Source: Ophiobolus disseminans (lineage: Eukaryota; Ascomycota; Dothideomycetes; Pleosporales; Phaeosphaeriaceae). Taken from it: a stretch of 64,000 nt of DNA. Location: contig MU006222.1 of assembly GCA_010093685.1 (NCBI GenBank), forward strand, positions 1,421,301 through 1,485,300, read 5' to 3'. The translations under genes were made by a program, and so were the position numbers. Below the pieces are notes generated by a model. The model saw nothing but the letters and a program-made list of their open reading frames with translations, had not been told where the DNA came from and ran no database searches. Positions 1 through 11,196 of this stretch are shown here, one piece after another; the stretch's first letter is position 1, and each line of letters starts with the position of its first letter.

Positions 1-2809
1 GCCTCACCGAGAGGACTAAGGCCGCGGATGTTCCACGTCAGAACTTCTTCGTTTGACAGCTCAATTCCATCGACGTCCACACCTTCACACAGTAAGGCAA
101 TAGTACCGGAGTCTCGGTACCGAACTGCTTGTTGAAGCGCCGCGGATCCATACGTATGTTTCCCTGAGCACTTTTGGCATCTTGCTGTGTCTAAAAGGTA
201 GCGGATTGTGGGGGGTTCTGCTTTGAATTGCACTGCCCGCAATAAAGCCATTGAGTCCCTAACATCAGCTCTTTCAGCGAGCAGGAACTTGATCCATGAT
301 AGACGATTCTGTTCAGCTGCGATGGCGAGAAGAGAAGGCACGACATGTTCGTTTCTCCACGCGTCGGTTCGGAACTTTGTGAAATAGATCGGTTGGTCAA
401 AGTTGTCATTGTTGCTCAACAGAGATTTGCTAGACCCGAGGTAGACTAGTTCTTCTACATCTAAGCTAAGGCTGAGTAGCCACTTGAATAGCCGAAAATC
501 GTTCGTTGCCATGGCGTGGAAAGCGACAACTCGAAAACGCGCTTGTTGCTGGTCGAGTAGATCCGTAGCTGTTCGCAGGCTGACAAAGAACTTCGGAGGG
601 GGCGATGTCTGATACATCATGGTCTCCAGTGCATCAAAATCGTCGTACTTGCTCGCAGCTTCTAATGCGCTATGCCAGTCAGGATTCGTTTCCAATACTG
701 CACTGATTGTTGCAATCTGACCGTGTTGCATAAGAACAACAAGCCCTTGTAGACCCATTTTGAATTCATCTTCCAATCGTTGAATGGTAGCAATGGCCAT
801 TTGATAGTAGCCGAGCTTGACCGACTTTTCAACGATGCTTAGTCCTTGTTCTGGGCTTTTCCTTAGCAAGTCGCTCCAAAAATCGCAAATAGATGTTATA
901 TCGTTCTCCAGGATGATTTGTTCAAGCTGTTCCTCCAGATCTATCTTGGGGACCAGATTCGCTTCTGATGCTGTCTCGGGATGCCGTGCCGGTACCGTGA
1001 CGGGATGCCGTGTCGGTGCCGTGACGTAAGATTCTGCTAGCTCCCAATGTCCGCTGGCACATGCCTGCACAACCGAATCGCCCGTAACATCTTTGCGAGC
1101 GAGGTTGTCGTCAAGATGATACCCGAGAGATTCAAAACCTTGTAAAATTATCCCAACGGCCCATACATGTCGCGCTAACAGAGCACAGCGTGCTGCCTGC
1201 AGCAATACTTGCCTGACGTGTGGGTTCCCGGGTGGTATTCTATGCATATTCTCGGAAAGAATAAAACGCAGGACTTCTTGAGCCAAACGTTCCCTATGAT
1301 CCTGGCTCTCTTGGACCCCATAATGAGTGTCGAGGTACAGATCCAACAAGCCTACTTGAAGCCATGCAGCAACCTCCGTCGCTCCAGCCTCAATAAACTG
1401 CTGGACAGAGGATAAAGGTACAGCATAAGAGTTATTCCCAAGACATTCTTGAACAGGGCTGGCTCCAGCAGCAAGAGCAATGCATATCAACTCTGTCCGC
1501 TCAATTTCCTGCTCTGGATACTGGTAACGCTCCTTTTGAATTGCCTTCAGAACATGGCCCAAGAGCTCGTCTGCCTGGGATGGAGTCGCATCTCGACACA
1601 AATGCGAGATAAGAGTTTTCGCGACCAGGAAATGACGGCTGGCCACTGAAAACTCTAGAGGACATACTAGAGTTAACTCGAAACTCGGGTAGGGCATCCT
1701 TGTCATGATCTTTTCACTAGGGTTCACGCCTAGTTCCAGCATTGCCCGGACAATGTCCGCATCTCCAGCGTTGAGTGCAGCGAAAAAAATTCTTTCTCTA
1801 AGGGCATCTAGTATCGGAGCTGCTATAGCCTGTAGACTGCGTAGCACCTCTCCTGAGGGAATTGTCTTAAATAATTCATACGCATCTGTGGAAGTCACAA
1901 TTCCAGATAGGGCAATGTCGTTGAGGAGCGATGCAGTCAGAAAGAATGGGAGCTCCATTTTTCCATTTGCGTAGGGCAGGCCTGCGAGCGTCTGACGCTT
2001 CGGATGAAACATGGCATCGAGTTGCATTTCAGAGGGTTGTTTCCACTGTACCAGCTGCTTGGGGGAAGACATGCTCCGCGCAAAAGAGTTCCAGTTGACA
2101 GCTCGCATCCAGGAAAACGGTGCATCATGCCCTGCACCGAGGAAAAAATCCCTCGAGTATGAACTTGCGATGGATGGTGAGTGTGTCCTGAATATCTCCT
2201 GGTAATATGGCTCATGTCCAGCATCGTCTTGGATAACGTGAGGTCGTGGGGTCAGAGCCAAAGCTGGTGTGACATGAAGACCATTGGCAATGTCCATGTT
2301 CGGGACGCCTGACTGTGGTCGTATGATGATAGCTCCAGGGAGTTTGCAGACCCCTGGGTATAGTTAGCGGGGACTCGATGTGTCGATATCCATTTGCCTT
2401 TGCGTGACTCACCTTGCAAGTTGTCCGAAGAGCCGTATCGCGTGATTTCTCGATCAATTCTCTCTTTGGGCAGCTTGTCTCCGTGGAAAAGTACTTCGAC
2501 CTGCTCAATGCAAATTGAATTCTCTTTCACGAATTTGATAATATCTCGCCATTCAGCTCTGGTGAGATTCTTTCGCCATCGCCATGTCTTAAAGCGCTTT
2601 TCGTATTGTGATTTGCTTCTCGGGATTAGAGCCGGCCTATTTGTGGTTTGATGATGCACATACCTGGCGTCAAAGTCATGATGCTTTAACATGTAGGCAG
2701 CAACCGCCTTTAGTGTTTTGTGGTCTCTCATATACAAGCGCTCAATTGTAGGACGAGGGTGTGTCCAGAGCGCCTCATCGATGCTGTCAGCCTTGGAAGT
2801 AGAATCCAT
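1..2809 (-). CDS. Clr5-domain protein with a long repeat-like C-terminal region (3' end outside window)
   Basis: Three exons are readable: 2809-2664, 2618-2413 and 2353-1, with introns of 45 and 59 nt (GTATGT...GAG and GTGAGT...CAG). The first intron has a multiple-of-three length and no stop. Removing it restores a canonical Clr5 domain at residues about 12-65 (W..PRPTIERLY...KTLKAV...HDFDARSKSQYEKRF..W.WRKN). The last exon is open for all of its 2,353 bases and runs off the left edge, so at least about 900 residues are encoded. The rest is leucine/alanine-rich helical sequence with segments resembling degenerate ankyrin repeats (for example ALNAGDADIVRAMLELGVNP). Clr5-type proteins of filamentous fungi are usually uncharacterised regulator-like proteins, often fused to ankyrin repeats. 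ATG 2809 was chosen over an upstream TTG. Function is unproven; the Clr5 call is solid. Confidence 0.75.
977..1024. repeat. 24-bp tandem duplication inside the Clr5 gene
   Basis: Two adjacent 24-bp copies (977-1000 and 1001-1024) differ at two positions. They add eight in-frame codons (T-R-H-P-V-T-V-P type), so the reading frame is kept. It looks like a recent small in-frame duplication. Confidence 0.8.
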
Positions 2810-3399
2810 CCTTGTGTCGTGAAATTTGAAGTATAACGTGCGAAGTATAAAGTATGCAGCATAAAGTGTGCAGTGTGCAGAGTGCAATGTCAAGCGTGAG
2901 TACAGGACAGAAAACGATGAGAGAATGGATATATATACCGGGCTGAGGCACTTAGAAGCCTACTTCACCGGTCAGCCCTCAATCAAGAGATACATGGGCA
3001 GTACATGCCGTACCCGCCGCATCGCGAGTTGTGGTCATGTTCTCAGCCAATAGTACAACCTTGAACATCATCTTTCTTTCAGCCCCATAGCAATCGGCCA
3101 ATTACGCAAAATCTGCAAGCAAGGATGGAAATTGGAGAGCTATATTGCCGCCGGATGCAGTTACGGCGAGATTTTGTAAAGGCGTTCCACGGTTTCGGAA
3201 AACGTCAAACGAAACCAGGGCCGCGTCGTCCAATTACGCAAAATCTCAAGATTTGTGCTCGGGCCTCAGTTAAGGCATTGCTCACAGATTTTGCTTTCAA
3301 GGATGGGTTAAAATTGGTGCAGGGAGTTGCACGCCTCTGTTTTGAAGGTATTATACACTTTTAGAATCATTCGCAACACCTCAGTAGTCCCAGGACACC
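2810..3399. other. Intergenic, with a 17-bp direct repeat
   Basis: No convincing gene. A 17-bp sequence, CCAATTACGCAAAATCT, occurs at 3098-3114 and again at 3230-3246. Each copy is followed by a similar CAAGGATGG..AAATTGG block (about 3118-3137 and 3298-3318), so this looks like an old local duplication. Confidence 0.5.
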
Positions 3400-3684
3400 A
3401 TGACTTCCATGTCCATGGAAGAGATCATCGCACTGTCCACCCTTGTAGTCACTTGTATCTCGTTCGCAGTATGGCTGGGGTTCATGTGCAAGGCGCGGCG
3501 TCGTGTTGCGCCTCAGACATTCGGTATGGTTCTCAAGTGCCTAATGGTCTTCATGTTCAGCGTATTGACTGCCCGATGTCAGATCTTGAGCTTGGCAACA
3601 CTGCAGACACGGAGGAGCGCGGCAATGCACGCAACCCACCACGATACACGCCCTGCACCTGTGACGAGGACCCACGACAAATAA
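3400..3684 (+). CDS. Small hydrophobic ORF, hypothetical
   Basis: A 94-codon ORF beginning in a good fungal start context (CACCATGA). Residues about 9-30 (IIALSTLVVTCISFAVWLGF) form one predicted membrane segment and residues about 41-57 a second hydrophobic stretch. The tail is basic and histidine/arginine-rich. No family is recognised. It lies in an otherwise empty stretch, and an ORF of this size can arise by chance. Confidence 0.25.
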   Translation: MTSMSMEEIIALSTLVVTCISFAVWLGFMCKARRRVAPQTFGMVLKCLMVFMFSVLTARCQILSLATLQTRRSAAMHATHHDTRPAPVTRTHDK

Positions 3685-3807
3685 CAAGTACTAAAATCAG
3701 ACTCAAGTACCTTAGTACATGACGCTAACAAGGTTTCGCTCTAGTACAACAACCTCAAGGGAGTAGGAACGTACCTGCTGGGGTTTAGCATCCACCCACC
3801 TCCATCC

Positions 3808-5375
3808 TTACTCTCCACCGCTCTCAAACTCCCTACTCTCCCCAATATCACACACCCCAAACTTCCCCTCCCCCACACCCTTCCACCTCAACGCCTCCTT
3901 CAATTTCCTCGGGGGCTCCAGCACATCCTCCTCAGTAAGCACCCACGTGCCCCAATGCATGCCGAGCGCATTCCTGCACTTTGTATCTACAAAAATATTC
4001 GCACTATCTTTGGGGTCGGCGTGCATGGCGCTGAACATGTGGCGGGGTTCGTAGGCGCCGATAGGGATGAGGCCGAGGTCGAAGGGCCCGCGGAGAAGGC
4101 CGATATGTGAGAAGGCGGGGCAGACGGGGAGGTGTGCGCTGGTTGGAGGTTAGTTTAGGTTGGGAGGAGGGGAGGGATGGGGGAGGGGGAGGGGTACAAT
4201 TCTGGGCCGTAGTCGTCGATGGAGGGGTCGAGTTCGGGGACGGTGCGGTAGCCGGTGTCGCTGGGGGGTGTTAGTCTACTACCTCGCGAGGAAGGAAGGA
4301 TGAGGTGAAGATGAAGGGATGTGAGTGAGATGAATACATACCCTCCAAACCAAACTTTACTGCCCCCAGACTCAACGCTCCAACTCGCCCAAAGCGTCTT
4401 ATTCTTATCAAACCCCGTGCGCGCACTAACATGCTGGCACGGCAGTGCTCCAATCGTAGCCTTTATTCCACTACCTTTACCCTCCCCACACTCACTCCCA
4501 CTCCCAACCACATCAACCCTCTTCCCCTTCCCCTTATCCTCAAGTCTAACATCCCTACTCTCCCACCAATCCAACTCCACAACCTGCTCTATCCCCCCCT
4601 TCTCAAACCACACCTTATTCCCCAGCGGCGCAAAAAACACCGCATCAGGAAACTTCTTCTCGATCCTCTTGACCGTCGGATAACTCAAATGGTCGTAATG
4701 GTTATGACTAATAACCACGACGTCCACGATGGGCAAGTCTTCGATTTCGCATGGCGGCGGCGTGAAGCGCTTCAAGTGCTTGATCGTGATGGGCGCGCAG
4801 CAATCTTCGAAGACGGGGTCGAATAAGACGCGCAGACCGGATGGGAATTCGACGTAGTAGCATGCGTGGCCGAGCCATGTGGCGCGGAGTTTTGGGGTGG
4901 TGCGGGAGGGGAGGAAAGTTGGTTTGCGGACGGGGACGGTGGGGGGCGTGGTGTCGGGACGTTTGGTTTTGCCGGTTACGCTGCGCCTGTTAGGGGATGT
5001 TAGATGGGGTTGTTTGTTGGGGAGGGGTGAGATGGAATGTAAGGGGTGACTTGTGTACCAGAAGAACATGCGCATGAACTGCAACGGAGTGGTGTCGATA
5101 AAGCTATCCCAAGGGTTTGTAAAGCCTTTACCGTTCTTCAAATGATGCGCTTTATCTTTTGCATCTTCGGGCTGTGCGGCAATTTGTGCTGGGTTGGATA
5201 TTATGGCGTGAAGTCCAACGCCAATACCAGCTCCACCAATTGAACTCATCTTAACAGTCGTGCTGAAGTGTGGTTTCTGCCAGAAGGTTGATCTTTGTAT
5301 AGTCTTTAATGTCTTCGACGTTTGCGGTCCGTTCACCAATCTTTTCAAGACTCGAGCAAGCCAACGGGAGGACAT
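3808..5375 (-). CDS. NAPE-PLD-like metallo-beta-lactamase hydrolase
   Basis: Four exons: 5375-5059, 4986-4342, 4260-4198 and 4138-3808, giving 451 aa. The fold is the metallo-beta-lactamase of N-acylphosphatidylethanolamine-hydrolysing phospholipase D, which releases N-acylethanolamines from membrane lipids. Visible signatures are WLGHAC (143-148), the zinc motif HNHYDH (200-205), GGDTGYR spanning an exon junction, LIPIGAYEPRH and GMHWGTW near the C-terminus. Splicing restores the family sequence exactly at each junction (W/RSVTGK, GG/DTGYR, F/AHLPVCPAF). The first 40 residues are basic and hydroxylated without acids (MSSRWLARVLKRL...), like a mitochondrial presequence, and an internal Met at codon 43 is an alternative start. 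The intron before the last exon is pyrimidine-rich. Confidence 0.88.
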
Positions 5376-7076
5376 CGATACTGTGTACGCGTCTCCGACG
5401 CGTCCCCAACAAAACCTATATATCGGAGCATGAGATTGGAGGTTTCCGTCTCCATTGCGACTGCAGCAGGGCAGCGGGCGAAAAGACGTGGTGGACGGAG
5501 ATATCGTTGACGTAAGGGATCCAACCGTCCGACTAAGCTCCGACGACGGTTACTATTGGCTGCTACTACTAAGTGGCTTGGTGTGGACCCGGAAACGGCC
5601 ACTCTCTTCGACCGACCAGTCCGCCGCGACACCGATGCGGCCTGGCCAGAAAACCGTGTGGGCGATACAGAGCAAGATTGACGGACGAATGAATCATGGC
5701 ACGGGCGTTAGGTGCTAGACCCGTGATGTGCCGTCAGGCGGCGTTCAAGGACACACCGGATCACAGTTCATATAATCTGAGTCGGATAATGAAAAGTAAT
5801 GAAGGTGTCGGGGTGTTCTTCATACGCTTTGATCTGAAGTCAAGTAAGCAGGAAGGTCGCATACATGGCTTTGCAAAGCGCCGTAACTACGCCATGTACA
5901 TGAACTTTGCTATCATGCGACCCAGCATTATGAGGTGTTAGCATATGCTGAACACATTTTGGTCACAGCTTTAAGACGTACTGACCCTACGAATTGTCCT
6001 TGTATCATGCTCACGTTTGAGACACAGACTCGAGGTTGGAGTTTCTTCAAGGCGGCTTGCCCGCTTCCAAAATGTTTTTCGCATTTTTTGTTGTTACTAA
6101 TGTGGATTCTGCTGTTTCGCAGGTGTACACCTAATGATCCTTCCCGCCTGTTGCCCCTAAACGATGCCATGTGGTATTGGAACGATGAAAGAGAAGTTGT
6201 TTTCCGCCGTATGAAAGGAAAGAAGAGCGACGCCCATCGGTCTGATGCCATTAATTACAACCGACTACTGCGGAAGGCGACAATCAAAAGGGGTAATCGA
6301 ATCGTAAGCGGAAAGACAAGAAAGAACCCTTCGTCGATGATCCCTTCGGTTTTCGTTACCAGTGCAGCAATGGCCGGCAGGTGAGGTCCGAAGGAATCAA
6401 CGAGGAATTCCGGAGCACTCAGTGTGTCGAGAACAAACTCCGATAGAAGAACATTAATCGGTGCAAGGGGGACCTCCGAAAACAGTCTTGAGGTATGTGC
6501 GCGGTAAAACAAATTCGTAAAAGTTGAGAGTTGCAAGAGCCCCAACGCTCGAAGCGTGGACCGTGACAATCAAGACCCAAAGGACATTCCTTATAACACT
6601 TTGACCCAAGAGTAAAAGAACGCCATCCCCGATTCACTTTACGTGCCGTGAAAGAAAAACCCGAATAGCCCAGTGTCTAAAGCGTGATGTCGAGAAGGGC
6701 AAAAAAAGAGGGTCCTGAAGAGAACCAGAAAAATCTATCATGCAGGATGATCGCGAGCCTTATGCGTTTTCGTAAAATCCGGAGGGGCGCCAGTATGCGT
6801 GCAAATAGCCGAAAGAATAGACCGAGACTGCGCCTTTATACAAGGCTCCACGTGGGATGGTCTATGGCGTATCTCGAAGCGGAGAGTATGCCAACCGTGT
6901 ATCCAGCGACCGAGATGGTGGGAGTAAGCCGCCACTACAACGAACCGGATATTTGGCAGAAATGAACAGAAACTTTTTGAACAGATGAAACGCTAAGATG
7001 AGGCCGAAGGTCGAATATGTAATTTTGAAGGTAGAACGATTCCGAGGTTCCGAATCGAACCATGATGTGCTGGTGC
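5376..7076. other. Intergenic, no gene seen
   Basis: About 1.7 kb between the NAPE-PLD gene start and the cyclin gene stop. Several short overlapping ORFs on both strands show no family resemblance or splice structure. It probably contains the promoter of the NAPE-PLD gene and the 3' UTR of the cyclin gene. Confidence 0.5.
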
Positions 7077-8465
7077 TTAGACAGCCACAGCCTGAGGACC
7101 GTACCCAGGTGCCATGAAGTAGGGCTGGTGACGCTGTGCGCAGTATCCGCAGCCACAGTTGATGCCGTGTTGGTTCCAAACAGACGTGTTGTACTGATTG
7201 ACGTATGCAGGTGGTCCATAGTTGGTAGGCTGCTGCTGGGGTGGGGCAGGCTGAGACTGGGGCGGGCACCCGAACATGGTGCGACGCGAGTATCCTTCGG
7301 CCGGAGCCCAGGATCCTACGGTACCATAATACTCCGGAGTAGTCGGCCCGGTGGTGGGCGCAGATGCAGGGGAGTGCTCGCTTCCCGACCTCCAAGGATC
7401 ATACTGAGAGTAGCTGGAGAGGTTGAACGACGACTGAGTCGATTGCGCAGACTTGGGCGTAAACTCGTATGGAGGCGGGTTGTAGACCTGGTGCATGGGC
7501 AGTGGAGGTAGCGGCTTGTTGGGGTTAAGGGACCGTCGGTGTATCGAGGTGTCGATGGGGCTGAGCTTGTTGGATCGGCCAGCGCGAGCAGCAGCCTTGT
7601 TCTGGAACTCCTGCCATTGCTCCGACCAGTGCTGCCAGCCTTTGTGCTCCGTCGGGTCGCGGTGGAGTTGGTACCCAATCGCACTCAGCCACACCAGCTC
7701 CAGATTGTTCAGCTCGTCCACACGGATGCCGCTGACCTCAGACCAGGATCGGTTGATGAATGTGTTGTCATCCAGAAACTTGCTACCTAGTACCAGCGCA
7801 ATGGTAAGAAGGCGGAACAGGTCTGAGTCGGTCTTGGGCGGTTCATTGTAAGAGAACAGGGGCATGCGGATGTTCAAGTATGACATGCTGAGCACGATGG
7901 TCGCTGACGGGAGCCTCGTGGCGCAGAGAACCTGGTGCACCCATTTGCGGAATGAGGTAGGCGCCATACGGCCAGGGATGATGAGGCGCAACGCTGTCTC
8001 GCACACGAAGTCGGTCATGACATCCATGTCGTAGTCGAGCTTGGCTGAGACGCCACCGACAGGCTTCTCCTCCTTCACGGGCGGCTGTGTGCGTTGGCTG
8101 TACTCGTGTGCGCGCTGATGCTGCAGCGCCACGTCCGCCATGGACTGGCCGTGTGGCACGCGTATAGGCGGGAGGATGGTCGCACCGGTGGGCTCGTAGA
8201 AAGAGCTTGGGGGTGGCAGGCTAGGCGGCGCGTTGCTCAGATAGGTGCCGGCTTGCGGGTACATGGGCGGCATGGCAATCGCGAGCTGACCGTAGCGGTC
8301 TGCGAAGTCGTAACCGTCGTCCTGCTGCCGAATCGCTGGCTGGCCTGAGTAGGCGTTTTGCTGCTGGTACTGCATGTTTCCGCAGGCGGAGTGGTAGCTG
8401 GGAACAAATTCGGGGGGCGTCAGAAGCTGCCGGGGCATGTTCTGGCGCGGGTAGAAGGACGGCAT
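7077..8465 (-). CDS. clg1: Clg1-like cyclin (Pho85-type kinase partner)
   Basis: A single exon of 462 aa. The centre (about residues 148-280) is a cyclin N-terminal box: FVCETALRLI, SFRKWVHQVLCATRLPSATI, LTIALVLGSKFLDDNTFINRSW and LNNLELVWLSAIGYQLH, the layout of the fungal Clg1 group. Both flanks are low in complexity: proline/glutamine/tyrosine-rich at the N-terminus and a P/Q/Y-rich tail ending in a small cysteine-rich CGCGYC segment. In yeasts, Clg1 activates a Pho85/Pef1-type cyclin-dependent kinase, with roles in ageing, autophagy and entry into sexual development. That role is transferred from yeast, not shown here. ATG 8465 is the first in frame. Confidence 0.8.
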   Translation of the reverse strand: MPSFYPRQNMPRQLLTPPEFVPSYHSACGNMQYQQQNAYSGQPAIRQQDDGYDFADRYGQLAIAMPPMYPQAGTYLSNAPPSLPPPSSFYEPTGATILPPIRVPHGQSMADVALQHQRAHEYSQRTQPPVKEEKPVGGVSAKLDYDMDVMTDFVCETALRLIIPGRMAPTSFRKWVHQVLCATRLPSATIVLSMSYLNIRMPLFSYNEPPKTDSDLFRLLTIALVLGSKFLDDNTFINRSWSEVSGIRVDELNNLELVWLSAIGYQLHRDPTEHKGWQHWSEQWQEFQNKAAARAGRSNKLSPIDTSIHRRSLNPNKPLPPLPMHQVYNPPPYEFTPKSAQSTQSSFNLSSYSQYDPWRSGSEHSPASAPTTGPTTPEYYGTVGSWAPAEGYSRRTMFGCPPQSQPAPPQQQPTNYGPPAYVNQYNTSVWNQHGINCGCGYCAQRHQPYFMAPGYGPQAVAV

Positions 8466-11196
8466 GGTGGTGTGGAGCTGTCGCAGGGAAACGAGAGACT
8501 GGCAATGGGCCTGCTAGGTGTGTTAGCCAACGCTTCCAAGAACAGCGGGCGCCCTGCGTGGTGACGAAGCGGCGTTGAAGGGTGACGTACAGTCTCTTCG
8601 TTCTGGCCGCTGGCGAGGGAGAGCGTGCGCCCTGTGGTGAGTCTGCCGACACACTAATAAGAGACGCTCATGCACAAGCTGTCGGGTGGGAAAGGTGGTT
8701 TGCGTTTGGGGCAATCGGGAGAAGCGTGGAGAGGTCGTAAGAATACTGTCTCACTCAGACAATGCTGTTGTCTGTCGAGGGTGGTTGGCGGTCGCAGGGC
8801 GGTCCAAGAAGGGGCGACGCGGTGTGGGCGCCGAGAATTCAGGAACAGCCGTCGCGTGCGTGCGAGCCGTTCAAGGGCAGACTGGGGCGAGGTCTAAGTG
8901 AATAGATCGCCGGTGATGTGAGGATGCTGGGCTTGCTGCGGTTGGGAGGTGGATCAGGGATACCGGAGGCTCGAAGGTTCCGGTAGCAGGTGCGCGACGT
9001 ATATGATGCGAAGAGGAAAGAAGCAACGCTTGCAGACAGAACGCTAATGGAACGCAACCCAAAACCCGAGCCGAAAGATGGAACCGTTGGACGGTGCAGG
9101 GAAGTGCGGATGACGAAGTGCCGTGGCTTCCCAGATGCGTGAGTCGTCGAGATTTCACACAACCAAGGTTGGGGGGAGGGGAGGTGGTGGTGTTGGGGTC
9201 AACCACAACCAGCGTCGGCGGGAGTCCGTTTGCAAGGCGGCTCAACGGTGGCGAAAGCACGCAGCGTCTGGTGAGAGCGCTGAGGTTGCAACGCAGTCCG
9301 AGACGAGGGTGTTGCCCGTGCGCGGAGAGGCCAGCAAATGTCAGCCCGCTGTTACGAGACAAACAGAGGCTCAGCGCCGTGACGACGAGTGTCGGGGAGG
9401 GAGGCGTGAGGACGATGAGGTGGAGGTGGAGGTGAGGTGAAGAGGGAGGCGGACGGAGATGGATGCACACTGCACTGCCAGTGTTGCTGGGCACCCTGCC
9501 GGTTTGGTGTGCGCGAACCGAGAGGCTACTGGCAGAAGCGCACCTTCTCGCAATCGTTCATTAGGGGGCCTCTGCCCACTCACCAGGCCCATGTCCCGAC
9601 AACCATGGCTGCTTCAGGCCTAGTCCCCTTCACTCTTCATACCCAAGCCGCAAAGCGCGGCCACGGCCCACTGAGATTTCATAACGCGCCTCGCAGGCAC
9701 AAATTGCTGCACCGCTGCATGGCCCAGGCCAATCACGGGCCCCAGGGACGCACCCCCCAACGCTTCCACAAGAGCGAGCCACGTAGCGACTGTTCGTCCG
9801 CCTGCCCTTCGCCGTCAAAACCCGCTGCCGAGCTATCCTTCAACGAGACCTTTTTGGGCCTTTGCGTGCAGTAGCTGCTTACATGGAGCGCGCTCCGCCT
9901 TCGAGGGAATGTCATCTGCCCAGCGCAGGGCCCTCGAGTCACCAACAGCGCTCTGTCCCAGCTTCAATAAATATAGAAGCGGACCGTGTAGACGAGACAC
10001 AGATTGCAATACGCCGCTGGCGCCTTTGCACACGCATCGCTATCCTTTATTTTTCATTGTGCTGCCTCCATCGTAGGCGCCCCGGTGTCGCTCGCCTACG
10101 GTGAAAATTGTGACAGCCTGCGTGCAGCAGATGCACGCATCAACGTCTGCGATTCCGTTCCTGGCCGTTAGCCGCGGCCATGAGGGTCGGCGCTGCAACA
10201 CGATGGATCCCACGGCATCTGGATCGAGGGGCCTAAAGTCGGTCAGGCCTCTGGCGGGTCATGTCGCACGGCCGCCGACAACGTGCATGTTGATGATGGA
10301 GGGGTCCACGGCTGTCCTCAAAGCACGATCAGCTTCGTGTCTGTGGATCGGCGCAAGTTGACCACCACCGCGCCCCGTGGACGTCGGTGGTTGCGTCAAG
10401 AACGAGCACGTAGTCAGTAAGCGTCATAGTCATGAACACACTCGTAGGCTTCCATTTCGCGCTCGTGCATCCCACCTAAGATGCAGCAGACGTCGTCATT
10501 CGCGGAGTGGCGATGTACGTCCTCGGCCGCCAACTCCACATCTGGGGTCCATGTGGTTCGTAATCACAATCAAGCGCCAACATCAATGAAAATTCAGCAC
10601 TTCGTGTGAGGCAATTCAAGCCTGCCGACCACTCTCTCCCACACCAGCCAAGACCTTTTTGCGTCAGCTTATTTGCTCGCATCTAATCGAGTTGAGCTGT
10701 GTCTGACGTTCAGTCAGTGATCGCTTACGCCACCCAACGGATCCTCACGTAGGCAACAGGGTAGATCGTATCCAAGTTTGCAGTTTGATTCAGATTTCCA
10801 TGTTTCCATGGTCAAGGCGATGGAGGTGGAAGAGTTGCCTAGATGATTGCGTGGTGTACCACGGGCGCTCAGCTCAGCACATCTCCGGTTGGCGCTGTGT
10901 CCTTTGGGCGCAGTTTTGCGCAACAGATTTGTGTCATCTACGCAGAGTCGAAAGCTCTCATGCAAATTGCAAGTGCTAACCGACGCAGCGGTAATGTCTC
11001 GGTATCACATGATTCCAGTAACGCCATAAGATAGTGATCCCCAATCCAATAAAACGTGCATCTGCACGTGGACCCGTTGATGACCCTGAGGTCCTCGGAC
11101 CTCCCCCAAACGCCGATGCAAATGCAAAATTCCGAAATGTGCGCTCGGATGGGCTTTTACGCACCACATCCGCACTCCAGACGGCATCGATCGCGC
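8466..11196. other. Long intergenic region between clg1 and RPL7
   Basis: About 2.7 kb upstream of the cyclin gene. Small ORFs on both strands, the largest 207 codons, have skewed compositions typical of chance frames (Ser/Pro/His- or Arg/Gly-rich) and no motif. The GT/GA-rich part near 9150-9440 could be a long 5' leader or promoter of clg1. I see no RNA gene or mobile element. Confidence 0.45.

Noticed and set aside
7038..7066. GGTTCCGAATCGAACC-like word resembling a T-arm
   Set aside because: No acceptor, D-arm or anticodon arm around it.
9437..9874. 145-codon plus-strand ORF upstream of clg1
   Set aside because: Chance-like composition, no splice structure, no motif. Overlaps other random frames.
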